A stretch of DNA of 42,822 bases. Origin: Cudoniella acicularis. Lineage: Eukaryota; Ascomycota; Leotiomycetes; Helotiales; Helotiaceae. Of the stretch, positions 10,748 through 25,200 are shown in pieces. The DNA lies in assembly GCA_013054445.1 (NCBI GenBank), contig JAAMPI010000338.1:1-42822 (forward strand). The letters are read 5' to 3'. Numbering within the stretch: position 1 is the first letter of the stretch; every line of letters begins with the position of its first letter. The position numbers were made by a program, and so were the translations under genes. A model generated the notes under the pieces. That model saw nothing but the letters and a program-made list of their open reading frames with translations. It did no database searches and was not told the DNA's origin.

Positions 10748-11482
10748 ATGGATTACCAAAACCGCGCCGGTTCCAAGTTCGGCGGCGGAGGCGTCGCATC
10801 AACCTCAGCAACCAACGCAGACCGACGAGAACGCCTGCGCAAACTCGCCCTTGAAACCATCGACCTAGACAAAGACCCCTACTTCTTCAAAAACCACGTC
10901 GGCTCCTTCGAATGTCGTCTTTGCCTCACAGTCCACCAAAACGATGGCTCCTACCTCGCACACACCCAAGGGCGCAAGCACCAAACGAACCTGGCGCGCC
11001 GCGCAGCGCGTGAGCAGAAGGAGGGGCGCGCGGGCACTGATCCAGTTACTGGACTACCGATTGGGATGGTTGGCGCGCAAGTTAGTGTGAGGAAGAATAT
11101 TGTGAAGATTGGACGGCCTGGGTATAAGATTACGAAGATTAGGGATCCGGTTACGAGGCAGCAAGGCTTGTTGTTCCAGCTTCAGTATCCTGAGATATCG
11201 CCGGATGTGCAGCCCAAGGTCAGATTCATGAGTGCGTATGAGCAGAAGGTGGATGATCCTCCGGACAAGAACTTTCAATATATGTTGGTGGCGGCGGAGC
11301 CGTATGAGACTTGCGGATTCAAGCTCCAGGCAAGAGAGGTGGACCGTACCAATGATAGATTTTGGACCTGGTGGGATTCGGATTTGAAGGAGTTCTGGGT
11401 GCAAGTCATGTTCAAGACGGAGAGAGAGGAGAGATACAGTGGTGTCCCAGGCCTAGCTCCTTCAGGGCTTCCAAGACGGTAG
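10748..11482 (+). CDS. PRP11: Splicing factor 3A subunit 2 (Prp11/Sap62)
   Basis: This is an intronless gene encoding 244 aa. The N-terminus MDYQNRAGSKFGGGGVAS is near-invariant in this family. The helix RRERLRKLALETIDLDKDPY follows, then a matrin-type C2H2 zinc finger at about residues 54-81 (CRLCLTVHQNDGSYLAHTQGRKH). The SF3A2 core comes next, with KIGRPGYKITKIRDP, GLLFQLQYPEI and the tail RFWTWWDSDLKEFWVQVMFK. SF3A2 is part of the U2 snRNP SF3a complex and contacts the branch-site region during pre-spliceosome assembly in the nucleus. The length matches fungal members, which lack the long Pro-rich tail of animal proteins. Confidence 0.97.
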   Translation: MDYQNRAGSKFGGGGVASTSATNADRRERLRKLALETIDLDKDPYFFKNHVGSFECRLCLTVHQNDGSYLAHTQGRKHQTNLARRAAREQKEGRAGTDPVTGLPIGMVGAQVSVRKNIVKIGRPGYKITKIRDPVTRQQGLLFQLQYPEISPDVQPKVRFMSAYEQKVDDPPDKNFQYMLVAAEPYETCGFKLQAREVDRTNDRFWTWWDSDLKEFWVQVMFKTEREERYSGVPGLAPSGLPRR

Positions 11483-12815
11483 GGATTGGGATTATTCTTG
11501 GAGTCTAGGAGTTTGTAAGAGTATATACTGAACAAGAGGACCTCTTATCTCTAGACCAATCATAACGCTTTCTTCCATACACTTCACAGCAGGAAGCCAT
11601 GGAAATGGATATTGAGATTGAATCCTTGAGAAGGGAGATAATTTCTTATTTCTTAAGGTGCTATATAATAAAAGAGCTCTGTATTCTATACATTCAATGT
11701 CATACCTGATTTCAGCAGGATCATAAGCCATTTTTGTGTAATCGATACTCACGAATGACGGATTTGAGGGCTTGAATTCTTCGGATAAAAACTCTCTACC
11801 TACCCAGGTAGCCTCTTTCCACAACCCTCCAAATTCTACATGGTAAAGGTGTAAATTTCCCTACATGCTTCATGGAAACCGCAATCCTATCGAACCCCCC
11901 TTGAGATTCAGGAATAACCAACGAGGAATAACATAGAGTAGTTTCACTAAACCGTTTGAAGCAATAACTACCTTCATCTAATACCCCCCCTTTCCCCCCC
12001 CTTTTTTCCCCTCTCAACTGATCCTTCCATTCTGCTAAAAACAGTCATCCTATAGCGTTGCATTGAAGGGACAAAGAAATAACAAAATTAGAAAACGCAA
12101 GAAAAGACTGACATGGTTCTACAGCTGTAGGGGAAAGTATAATGGTTAATATGGACTTGTTAACATCGAGGTGACTCACTTTTACCTAGAAACCTAAAAC
12201 TTGATAAAAGAATCTTCTCGTCTCGCCTCGCCTCACCTCACCTCACCTCACCTCCTCCCCTTCTCACCCTCACTTGTGACCCGAGTTGTAGGCTATTAGC
12301 GAAATTAAATTATCCTATGTACGTGAGTTCTTGCCGGTGTGATGTTCTCCAAGCACCTACACCTCGAACATATTTTTCTGTGGATATCCTAGCTATAGAG
12401 TAATCGTCACGGTAGCATAAGCATTAGTGTGAGAGCGTCAAAATAGTTGGAGCATCTATCATTTATTCATTTAATTTTGTGATCATGCTTGCTAACCGGG
12501 TACAAATCAGTTCTATGACCCTACGCCTTGAAATGCAATTCAAAGCCCTGCCGGTAACAGAACGATGCTAGAAATCGCGAACTAGGCGAATGACCAATCA
12601 AATGTCCCCCGCAATCAAAAACCATGGCAATACATCATTGCTTCGCAGAAAGTGCTCATAATTCCAAGCTCATCGTGACATGTAACGCGAGGTGGTATCT
12701 GGTAAAAGTGTCCTGAAAGCCATCCAATGATCCTATGCTTCGAAATGCCGCAAATCACGAGCGACAATTATTAGCAGTTGAGACGTTGACTTTAGGATTT
12801 GCTCTGAAATGGTGA
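11483..12815. other. Gene-free 1.3 kb between convergent SF3A2 and COT1 genes
   Basis: The stretch holds the 3' flanks of two convergent genes. It contains a C/T homopolymer-rich tract (about 11981-12012) and the pentanucleotide repeat listed separately. ORFs at 11492-12017 on the minus strand have no recognisable domain. I see no other gene. Confidence 0.45.
12216..12255. repeat. Pentanucleotide tandem repeat (CCTCA/CCTCG)n
   Basis: There are about eight consecutive 5-bp units: first TCTCG and CCTCG variants, then four CCTCA, then CCTCC. It is a pyrimidine-only-biased microsatellite on the plus strand (purine-rich on the minus strand) downstream of the COT1 stop. Confidence 0.85.
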
Positions 12816-14900
<2,085 letters not shown>

Positions 14901-16493
14901 GTTTGCGGATGTTTCGAGGAGTAGATCGAAAACGAAGGTGTTGAGATTCGAGAAGTTGCCCCGTCCTCTTCCCAATTGCTTTTCTTGCTAGATAGTCGCC
15001 TTGATCTGTTATCGATTACACACCGCCCTCGGGACAGCGCACAGCGTTCTGAGACTGTGGCAGTCTCGCACGCACGCTGGTTCTCAGAGGAGAGATTCCT
15101 TAGCCCTTGGCCCTTTTTGTTGTGCTTGGTATTGCTGGTCTGGAGTTGTATGGTAAATGGGAAAAGGCTGTAGGTTTGGCCGGGGAAAAGGCGCCCGCCG
15201 AAGTTTAGCTTCAGACCCTGGGAGGTTTTAGGGGGCTGTCGCGCGCGTGTAATTTGTCTGCGTCAAGACCCAAGACATCGAAGAATAGAAGCCTCTAAAA
15301 ATCCAAGGCGCCTCAGACGAGTTGACACCCTTGAGCCTACGGTACTTCGTACCGCATCGACGACCCCTTTTCATGGAGACGGAGAAGATGGCCCGAAGCC
15401 AGACTGTGCACGTGGTCCTGATTCATGTCTGTACTCCACAAGGAGGGGTCCTGTCTCACGACCGCGGTCTTGGGTCTATGCTCCATTGCTCCTATGCGCA
15501 CAACGCTTGCTGTTAACGCTGTGTAATAACACAGAGCACTAAGGAGAGTTCTGCCTAAATATACGGTACAAGCCAATTATCTGTTTAGGGAAGCTGGCTT
15601 AGGCAAGTCAGTGGCAATATGACAACCAGATTTGAAAGCGGGTAGTCTGTGCGAGACATCCAACCCCTTTTCGAAATGTGACCAAGTTTAGCGGGTCGTC
15701 AGGCTTACAAGCCTAACCAAGCCCAGAACTCTTTAGCCTTCACCGTACCGTGCAACACCTATCCTTGAACCACTTCCCCATTAGGGGCTGGCTGAGTTGA
15801 GTACTCTGCAATGTTGCCTTTTGGGGTTGCAGTTGATGGTTATTGGGCTGGTGACATTTGTTGTCTAGGGCCTTCTAAAGTGCCTTGTCAACCAAACCCA
15901 GCTCTTAGGATTGGGTTTCCTTATTGGGGTTATTAGATGAACTCCGTCCCTAGAAACACTTCGGGACTGAATGTCTCCCAGTTCACAAAACAGCCTTCTT
16001 TAAAGCCAACCAATTGACATGCAATTCCTGGTTGTTCTAGAAAGTCAAGTGCAAAATTATGCAGTCGTCTTACCTTATGCAAAGAAACACCAAACAACAC
16101 ATGGATAATGCATGATCATGTCAGAGTTTGATCAACGAAAGCACAGAACAAAGTTTCTTCGGCAAAAATTGCTTGTGCTTGCTTAAGCATTACCCTTCCA
16201 AATCATTTGAAACTTTCCCATCAATGGGGAGGTATATCACGTGAATATCAATCCTATCAAGGTCAGGTGAAGTGCGGCCGCCGGATCGGATTAATACCCT
16301 CGGATCGGGAGCCAAAAAGTTCAGCGACACTAGTTTTGAACAAGGAGCTTCTCAGATTTTGAGATAGAACTTTCTGAGCCCCAGCAGAGTAGCTAGCATC
16401 TGTACTTCAACACACATACGAAAGCTGGCCGAAGCCGAGGCCAGTCTAGTGTTCAAGAGTTTTATGGCAGTTCAGAAGTAAGGATAATCTAAC
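14901..16493. other. Gene-free 1.6 kb between divergent COT1 and TIM54 genes
   Basis: The long intergenic spacer must hold two promoters. Near the COT1 side it contains GC-rich runs (about 15170-15270). At 15340-15354 there is a perfect 6-bp-arm hairpin (CGGTAC TTC GTACCG). A CACGTG E-box-like hexamer lies near 16239. The short ORFs here show no domain. A long upstream region is usual for COT1-type kinases. Confidence 0.45.
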
Positions 16494-18012
16494 ATGGCCG
16501 ACTCCAATACCCAAGCGGAAGTAAGTGATCTTTGTCGCGCATACCGCATCACCATCTCTAACATTTGCCTAGAATGCGGCTTCTGGCACGAAGCCAGATA
16601 CGAAGCCAGATGCAAAACTTCCCAAGGCAAAACCGAATCCAATTTACAAGTACATGGGGCTTGGAGAAAACTTTCGACCAAAGCTACCCTCTCGGAACTG
16701 GATGATATTCTTGACAATTACAGGGTCTTTCACTGCGGCCGTTGTTTATGATAAAAGGGAAAAGAGACGCGTGCAACGGAAATGGTGCAAATTGGTGGAA
16801 CACATCGCCAAGGAACCTCTGGACTCCCGAGCCATGCCTAGGAAGCTAACGGTTTTCCTGGAAGGACCTCCCTCCGACGGACTTCGATCGGCGCAGGACC
16901 ACTTTAAAGAATACGTGAAGCCAATCTTAGTTGCTTCAGGGCTGGATTGGGAATTCATTCAAGGGCGAAAAGAAGGTGATATCCGAGCCGAGCTTGCACA
17001 AAGAATCCGCAAATCACGGACGCCCCCCGAAGAGAGAGGAGAGGAAGAGCCAATATTGGAGGTACGAAAGAAGGCGGGCATAACAGAATTCGATGGGCCA
17101 AGAGGAGATATTGTAATTGGGCGACACACATGGAAGGAATATGTTAGAGGGATTCATGAAGGCTGGTTGGGGCCTCTTACCGAACCACCAAAACCGTCTG
17201 AAGACACGACACCAGAGGAGTCCAAGAGCTCAACCTCAATTCCTGACACGAGCTCTGAATCTCCTCTTGAAAATCTTACAGAAAAGACCGACTCATCCAC
17301 CTCCGACGCAGGTGCTGCAGAATCAACCCCTGAAACGAAAGAACCACCCAAAGAAGAAGAAAAGCCAAAGAAACCACCCCAACTATCTCCTTTCATTTCA
17401 GTATTAGAATACCAATCCGCTCCCACACTACCCGAATTACCAGCTGAATTCGACCCCTCAACACCCATTTCTTTTCCCCACATCCTCGGATTTCTCAACA
17501 CACCAAGAAGGCTCTATCGTTTCCTAAATAGACGTAAAGTAGCGGATTCTATAGGACGCGAAACAGCAGCAATAATTCTCTCCACCTACCGTCCTTACCA
17601 TGCCACAAGTATTGCTGAATTACCTACGTCTTTTGCAGCAGACGATGCCGACAACTCGCTGCAAGCAGATAGTGAAGCTGAATCCATTCCACAAACAGCA
17701 GAGCAACAAATTGCATTAACAGAGGAAGAGAAAGAGTGGCACAAGAGCGTACGAGAGCGCAAAGAAGGAGAACCAGAGCGGACGTGGTTGGAACCCGTAG
17801 TTCTAGATCCTCGAATCGCTAGTAGGATGCGAAGATTTGAGCTTACCGCTGAGGACGAAGAGAGAGCGAAGAGTATCGTTGTCCCAGAAGAGGAGATCGA
17901 GGGGTGGATCAAAGGCGGCATAAGATCTCTAGGGAGAGAAGGATTAAAATACATCGGCTTTCGAAAGGAAAAGAAGCCTGTGTACGAGGAAACTGAGGAG
18001 GGATTGGAGTGA
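16494..18012 (+). CDS. TIM54: Mitochondrial inner membrane translocase subunit Tim54
   Basis: There are two exons, 16494-16520 and 16573-18012. A 52-nt intron follows codon 9, and the protein is 488 aa. A hydrophilic Lys/Pro-rich N-terminus leads to NPIYKYMGLGENFRPKLPSR, then a single membrane span at about residues 52-68 (WMIFLTITGSFTAAVVY) and the Tim54 signature YDKREKRRVQRKWC. Other family motifs are MPRKLTVFLEGPP and GLDWEFIQGRKEGD. A Ser/Thr/Glu/Pro-rich low-complexity linker (about 220-290) separates the two conserved parts. The C-terminal half lies in the intermembrane space. Tim54 is part of the TIM22 complex, which inserts carrier proteins into the inner membrane. The short first exon was chosen because it restores the frame to the conserved region. 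Confidence 0.93.
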
Positions 18013-18368
18013 TACTTGGATAGCGCTATTTGTACAACACGTGCGGTTCAGTGATACCTCTATTGTATGTTGACGGGTGATTTGTACAGTAATTTGGGAG
18101 TGGCCAACAGCATAGCATGGGGTTTGTCGGAGTACATTATATAACATAGATACATAATCTCCTCTGAATCGAACGCAAGGGCTCCACCATGCGCATGAAC
18201 TTTTGTCTATCTATTGTTGGCATCATTACTTCGTGCTGATACTGAATATTGAACGGCCGTAGCTTCCATTTTCTGGAGAGGTCCCGAAATTTCATCACTC
18301 CACGACGAGCGTCCTCCCAGGCGAGGTCTGTATAATCCCAACGAAACCAACTACAGATGCAATACAAA
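18013..18368. other. Convergent 3' flanks of TIM54 and NAA15
   Basis: The 356 bp lie between two stop codons of convergent genes. No ORF of interest was seen. Both 3' UTRs and polyadenylation signals must be here, so overlapping antisense transcript ends are likely (inference). Confidence 0.45.
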
Positions 18369-21008
18369 TCATGTAGATGCAGCAAAAATAGTTGCCTTTG
18401 GCCACTTCTCTGCAGCGCCAGACCTGAACGACTCCAGTTGGCTACTCCTCCAGGAACTGAGAAGCTCAAGTGCTTCCTTAGCCTCCTCAAACGTGACAGT
18501 TGGAAACTTCAGAATTGACAAAACGTCTTTCTCACACGCAGGAGAGGACTCGGGCGATAATAGTTTTCGTACACTAAGAGCAGAAAGTGTTCGCCGAGCA
18601 CAGTCTTTGTGCTTGGAGAGGTATTCATCATTGTATTGCGTGAGTGGGGTCGAGGCCGGTAGAAGGTTGAACTCAGAATTGATAACTTCTGCTACCTTCG
18701 GAGGCAACGTCTCCAAGTCTTTGTCGAGTGCCAGCTTGAATCGAACGATATGGGAGTGGACTTTCGAGTGTTCCCTATCGAGAGCCGCAGCAGCCAACAA
18801 GCATTTGAGCGCAAGTATATGTTTTTCTAACTCTTGTTAGCATAAGCGCGAGCCGGATATTCTCCAGAACTTACTCCTCCTAATGAAAACCTCAAAACCA
18901 GCCACTTGTGCATCGATGCTTTTTGGGCTGAATTGCAGAAGAGGCGTGAGGAATTTCATTGCATCATTCATCGGCTCGGTTGTGGCAGCGAGTTTTGCTC
19001 CATCTGGGTCATCATCCTTTTTCTTGGGATCATTATCGCCCTCTCTCGTTGCCTTGTTGGGCTCGCTCTTCTTCTCCAACGCCTCTCGCTCCGCCTTTTG
19101 CGCCTCTTTTCGAGCCTTCTTAGCAGCCTTCTTTCGTTCAGCTGCATCCTCCCCATTTGTTTCACCAGTACCGTTCACACCGTTAGCAAGAGGCTTATCG
19201 TGGATTTTAAGATAGACCTCAACAGCAGAGAGTGCAGCCCGAGAGAAGAAAGGATGCTCGCGTAAATGATCCTCCCATCTGATCATCTCAATGTATGCTC
19301 GTATTTGACCCTTCCGCAAGGAGAAGCTGTGAAAGTCAAACTGATCTTCTTGCCACACGTCAAAAATATTGTATATGGCAGTAAACCTCTTGAGCGCTAG
19401 GCCAAGTTTCCCTTGACGCACATAAGACTGGCCATCTTCTGTGAGATACCATACACATTGCATGTCGTGCAGATCAGCCAGAGGTCCTCCAACAGTCTCT
19501 GCGCGAGTGAACATGCCCATGGTCTTGACGGCGGCCTCTGTCTCGTTGTTTCTTAGTTGATACTTTGCGGCTTTCGTGTTGATGTGTCGATCTCTGGTGT
19601 CCAGAGTGCGTGCTTGCTCCATGGCCTCGGAAGCCTTCTGAGTATCGCCGTAATGCTTCCATATCCGTGCTTTTGTCAAATGGAAATCAACACTGTTTGG
19701 TTCTAGTTCAATCGCCTTTTCAATAAACTCCATAGCCTTGTCCAGATCCCGGCTCAGGTAGTAATTATAGTGCTGAGAAAGAAAATAATATGCCGCGGAT
19801 GCTCCTTTCGAAGTGTCTCCATTTCTTTTTGGCTCCTCATTGGCTTCGCTTTTTCCACTATCGATGTATTGTTGAACCAGAGCTGGAAGAATTCCTTTCT
19901 TGGACGAACTTGAGTACAAGTGCTTGAGGTTAGCAAACGTCGAAGGAACACCTTTATCAAGCATTCGATGAATGTATTTATCAGCGCAATCCCGAAAGTC
20001 GTCACCTAACGCAGAAATCAGTAAAAATGCAGTTAAATTAGAGATAGAACTTCTACCTTCCAAGAAATCCAAAGGTAAACGGCGTGCTGCATCACACCGA
20101 GGATACTTTTCCGCGTATTCATCATACACAGCTTTCATGGCCTTGTGATCTGTTGGTGCAATACCCATAGCTGCTATCAGACCATCATAGTATGTTTTGT
20201 ATTCCGAATTGCGATCAACAAGAGCCCTGTACGCCTTTATAGCTTCTTCTGTTCGGCCAAGCTTTGCAAGATATGTAGCCCGAAGTTCCAGGACAGCCAG
20301 TTTATCCAGATTATGTTTCCCAGCAGATTCCAAATGATCCAAAGCTTTTTGGTAATTTCCCTGCTCAGCGATCAAAGAATTTTTGTACATGACAGCCTCT
20401 GAATTTTCAAAGTCGGTCTTCGATGGTGGGTTCTTCAGCGTTTCCTCGTACGTTGTCAGAACACCCTCTGCCTCAGAAAGCTCCCCATTCAAATGGTGTG
20501 CCACCGCCAAGGCCGTCCAGCTTTGTCGAAGACCCGATCTCGATGTTAACATTGATCTGCGACTGACAAGATACCCCTGGTAATCCCGCATTTGTACCTG
20601 GAGTAAAGCCAAATCCCGCTGGATCTGTTGCGATTCCGGCTCCAACCTCAGCGCAAACTTGTAAGCCTTAATAGCCTCCTCAAAGTTTTTTACTGCTCTG
20701 TAGAGCAGCCCGTAGACGTGCCAGCAGACATGCGATTTCATGTCGCATTGAAGGGCAATTTTAGCCAAGGCAAAAGCTTCTTCGGTCTTTCCCTGGGAAT
20801 TCATGATGAGGGCTTTCATGGCCAGTGTATCTCCATGCTTCGGGTTTTTCTTCAAGATTTGGTCGGCAGCCTTGACACCTAGAGGGTTTTAGCAATGGCT
20901 TTTGGTGAGGTGTGGTGGGTTCAAACCTTTCTTATATTGCTTGTCCTCATAGTTGCGAACCACTGTGCGAAAGAGCGACTGCTCTTTGGCACTCAATTGC
21001 TGCGGCAT
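18369..21008 (-). CDS. NAT1: NatA N-terminal acetyltransferase auxiliary subunit (Naa15/Nat1)
   Basis: There are four exons: 21008-20927, 20878-20057, 20005-18875 and 18826-18369. Introns are 48, 51 and 48 nt, and the protein is 830 aa. The start MPQQLSAKEQSLFRTVVRNY and the junction KQYKKGVKAADQILKKNPK are family hallmarks. Tandem TPR helices fill most of the protein (HGDTLAMKALIMNSQGKTEE; KAYKFALRLEPESQQIQRDL; EFIEKAIELEPNSVDFHLTK). A Lys/Glu/Ala-rich basic segment (about 590-640) precedes the C-terminal helices. Naa15 anchors the catalytic Naa10 to the ribosome for cotranslational N-terminal acetylation. Intron 2 is a multiple of three without a stop, so its retention would add 17 residues. 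The gene is divergent from kynurenine formamidase. Confidence 0.96.
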
Positions 21009-21363
21009 CGCGATTCAGCTTCGTGGATACCTGTCCACGTCGAGACGTCGGAGGGGTAATTGCTAAGGCTTCTGTTCGTTCGTTTTCAGAAGGCGGCTCA
21101 AGCGATGGCTGTAAAGTACACAGACCACACTTTCTGAGTGGATCGCAAGGTGGGCAACTGGCTCGCCAAGGTGCTGCGCCAAAGGTGGGGGGATTTTGAG
21201 GTAGAAAAGAGTGGAAGAAAGTCTGCAAATGCGGTCGTGTGTGGAAGTGTTCGAGTTACTTCATATTGCTGCAAGGTCCGTTTCTTCGGGATCCGTCGTC
21301 CAACAAGCGAGAACAAAGCTCCGGCCCGGCCCCAAGAAACCTGCGAACCTCGTCTCTCCCAAC
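21009..21363. promoter_or_regulatory. Shared divergent promoter, NAA15 / kynurenine formamidase
   Basis: The 355 bp lie between two start codons facing away from each other. Open frames extend through it on the plus strand, from 21138 in the frame of formamidase exon 2 and from 21211 in the frame of exon 1. Their translations do not resemble the family N-terminus, so I treat the stretch as promoter and leader. Confidence 0.5.
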
Positions 21364-22274
21364 ATGGAAAACACGCAACAAAAACCAGACACAAGACACT
21401 ACGTCAAAGGTCCAGAGGGTACGGAACTTCACACGGTAGATATTTGGACATCCAGCGCCGCATCTACAGCGAAAGAAGGCAAAGTCTGGGTCATGTTTGT
21501 TTGAGTTACCCCTCCTTCAGAATTTTAGCTAATCCTGGGGGCAGCTTTATTCACGGTGGAGCATGGCGCGACCCTGAAGTAGACTCGAAAGCTTTTCGGC
21601 CTGCCATTTCCGTGCTAGAGAGTTCGAAGTCTATGAGCGCAATTGCTGGTTTTGCGTCGATCAATTATCGTTTATCACCATACCCCACCAATGCAAGAAA
21701 TCCAAGCAAGCCGGGTGACCTTTCGCGGAATGTCCATCACCCTGAACATTTGTTAGATGTCGGACATGCTCTCCAATATCTAGATGAGCACTATGGAATT
21801 GCAAACAACTATGTGCTAGTGGGACATAGCGCAGGTGCAGCGCTCGCTTTCCAACTGCACCAATCCTATTTTCCAGAGCCTCTTCCTCATCCGTCCTGTG
21901 TTCTTGGTATTGCAGGAATCTATGATTTCGAGGCATTTGTGGAAGCGCACAAGGAGATATCTGCCTGCCAAGAAATCATGGAGAATGCATTTCCCGCTCG
22001 ATCCACGTGGGAACAAGCGTCCCCAAATAAGAGCCAACTTCCAGGCCTAGCTTTATGGGAACAAGCAAAAACCGTCGTTATCTCCTATTCTAATCAAGAT
22101 GAGTTGGTCGAAAATGGACAAGCCTCGTTGATGTTGGAGCGTGCTTCGACCATTTCCAAAGCTGCCGAACGAGTACATGAATTGAAGACTTCTGGCAAGC
22201 ACGATGAAATATGGCAGGGTGGTTCGATTCTGGCTGCCCTTATAGAGCAGTCACTTGGATGGCTTCGATCCTAG
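21364..22274 (+). CDS. BNA7: Kynurenine formamidase (alpha/beta hydrolase)
   Basis: There are two exons, 21364-21494 and 21545-22274. A 50-nt intron (GTTTGT...CAG) separates them, and the protein is 286 aa. Splicing creates the oxyanion-hole motif VIFIHGGAWRDP (about residues 43-54), diagnostic of fungal Bna7. The nucleophile elbow is VGHSAG with Ser about 139. Candidates for the acid and base are the Asp in SNQDELV and the His in GKHDEIW. The enzyme hydrolyses N-formylkynurenine to kynurenine and formate in tryptophan degradation and de novo NAD synthesis, in the cytosol. The start MENTQQKPDTRHYVKG was preferred over the in-frame ATG at 21211 because the upstream residues look like leader sequence. 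Confidence 0.92.
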
Positions 22275-25200
22275 AACAAGTGAGCTTTCGATGACGCTCA
22301 AAGATCTGGAGTTGACAAACTCCTCGACCAGATTTTTCCGTTAAACCGGGCTCCCGGTTGAGCTTATCTCTGTAGTCTCAGACGAAAATTGTCTACTTCC
22401 GTCTTTGGACCTAAGTAGTCGCGGCTCTGACCTGAGCCGAGGGTGAGCCTTGCTGAGCATCGCCTGGGCCCTAAGCACCCCCCTAAGTTAGCTTGGGCGC
22501 CATAAATGGAGATCGATTCTTGGCCCCTAGTGACCTGTTTTGGCTCCCTTGTAGGATCTTCCCTAGAACCGATTTTGAATCCCAACCTGAAGCAACCCGT
22601 GATAGCAGAAATGTAAAGAGGGAACTGCATTCCTTTTCTATGGCTTCATGGACACTAAATTCGTTCTTTCCCGTGCTTTCACCAATCTCTGTCCCAGCGC
22701 ATGGAAGTTCAACGGTAATCAAGGTACCTTTGAACTCCCTCTATCGCCGTCTATATGTGGCCTTTCTTCTCACCCGACAAGAGCAGCTTCCCGATAGCCA
22801 ACTCGCAGTAGCTCCGAGGGCCAAAACACCGTCGACTAGAACTGCACCCTCATCATTATTCGGGCCTCTCCTCTGCTCCTCTTTCTTCTCCCGTTTCTTC
22901 TCAAACCTCCAACCCAGGCCATATCTCCATACTGTTATTATTGACGCTGCTGTTTCCGACCGAGTTTTGGTTATTGTTGACCGTTGTCTGCGATGCCGAT
23001 GCGTAAGGCCATGCCCGATCGCTGGAGTTTGTGGCTGGCTTTGCTCAGCATGTAAGGCTATATCGATGCGCTTGGGGACTTATGATAGGCATGTTTGGGA
23101 GTGTTTGAGGTGGTTTGACGGATTTGGGGTTTCGGAGTGCAAGTCAACCCGAGCTTGACGGAAATCTGCGAGGCTGAAGAGCTACGACTTATAGTTCCAG
23201 GTGCGTACGCCGAATGAGGTGAATGAATTAGCTGTAGCTGCCAGGTTTAATGTGTTCGTTGCGAGCAACTCATCGAATATTAGATAGCCGGGGTAGGTAG
23301 AATAGTGAAATTGCACGAAAGCGGAGGATTTGACCTTTGCTGATCAGTCTAAACTGAACGTATCTCAACGCTCCAGCATTTCAGTATATAGAAATTTTCT
23401 CACGTTTGCTAACAATAGAAAAACAAATGGTATATTAACGTTTGCTAGTAGATACGTAACTCGTCCACCACAACAAGTCAAACTTTGTACTTTTGAAGTC
23501 GTCTCTGTCGATCTCATCCAAGGTATTTCCCTGCGCTCTCTGATATATTCGCATAATCACCGGTTTGCAGAGGCCTATAGATCCCCACCAAGCAGTTCTG
23601 GAGACCGAATATCCCAAAACTAACCCAAGCGCAGCGATTGATGTTCCCCAAGCCACTTTTACTGCCATGCTTGTGCTATACTCAGTGAGCTTTACAGCAA
23701 CCGACCTAGAGATCTCGTTAGCTCTGGAATGCGAGAATTGCACTGCTTTAGGAGGCAGGGTGGCCTGGAAGAAGAGATAACACATAAAACCAGTATAAGA
23801 CCATAGATTATTGCTAACCCGTTCGTTGACTTGCTGGGCATGTGGTCCAACAAACTACTAAGGAGGTCTAGTTTATTTAGGAGATTATCTCCGGCCGCTT
23901 TAAAATCCTAGAATGACCTAGGTACTTGAGTGTAATTCTGCAAAACTGTCGAGTATTAGCACAGCGCCGACTTGGAATGCCTATAACTGAAGTACGCATC
24001 TTACTAAGACCCAGGGATCCCGACCTCCCAGTTTCCACCTCATGCCCCACAATCTCGCGATGGTGGAGATATTCGTCTAAATGAAAGACGGCGGATCGCT
24101 TAGTCGATTCGAAATGGCGCCATATATCCCTACCATTAAATCTAGACACGTCCTTTGGCTGTCCCGAAGTATGGGCACCTGTTCGGTCTGAAGCGTTTCT
24201 AACGGGTTGCTGGGTTCGCGAATTTTGCGTGGGAAGAAGCGCTTGCGACTCCCGCTCCTCGATGTCCTGAAAGTCTAGATTGCTTGGGTCTGACGTAACA
24301 GCAGAGAAAGATAGTGAAGGAGTCAGGCTGAAGAGAGTCGTGTTGAGTATATTAATAAGGCTCGCAGCAGGAAGGATGGCATAAAGGAAAGATGGCACAA
24401 AGAGCTAACTTATATTATAAGTTCTCCTGTTTGTGCCGATTTTTAGCCTATATATCAGCAGCTTGCTGGCTGGAGAATATCTGGAAGATGAAGTTCGCGG
24501 ACATATCAGACAGGGAGAGAGAGGAATACTTGAGAAGCCTAGTAGTTGAGCCATTGTACTTTGAGGTGAAAGAGTACAGGCCGGCTCAACTTACGGGTTC
24601 GCTTAAAAAGTTCAAGTTGAGATATGTTGAAATGAAGAAATGCTTTGATGGTCTGTATAAGGATTTGAGAGTGTCGACAGAAATAGAGTATCGAAAACCA
24701 ACGGTATAAAAAAAATTAAGCGATTAGATAACTTTTATAAGTGCCTTCGCCTCAAGCTTGCTTGAGAGACAACCTTCAACCACCTTATTTGGGGGGGTTG
24801 GTCACGTGAATTTAATCATCGAAAATATGAGAAGGCGAGAATCTGCTTCCAATCAGCCTTCGCCATTCGCTCTCTATTTCTGCTTCTGCTTCTGCTTCTG
24901 CTTCTAGAACACCTTCTAGAACACCCTCTAATTAGTGAGTGACGAGACAATATAGGCCATGTATAGTGAAAACAGACCACTTCCTGTGATATTCGTGACT
25001 CGCTATTGTACTGTGAGTACCCTCTGTGGCTTCTTATAACTGGAAAATTTCCCCTTGCAACTTAGGAAAACCTTTTGAAAAACTACAAGGTTTTTTTAAG
25101 CCTACACAATTTTTGTCATATTCCCCTAGAAAACCCATTCAATATTTTAAGGGAAGTGACAGAAATTAAAGAGGCAAGATATGCTGGACCTACTTTCATT

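Noticed and set aside
21138..21363. Upstream extension of the formamidase ORF
   Set aside because: The open frame reaches 21138 only by reading through the intron, and its translation is unlike the family N-terminus. ATG 21364 fits better.
22493..23158. 221-codon plus-strand ORF
   Set aside because: It is long but has no recognisable domain, an erratic Cys/Arg-rich tail and no introns. I could not exclude chance, so it is only described within the gene-poor region.
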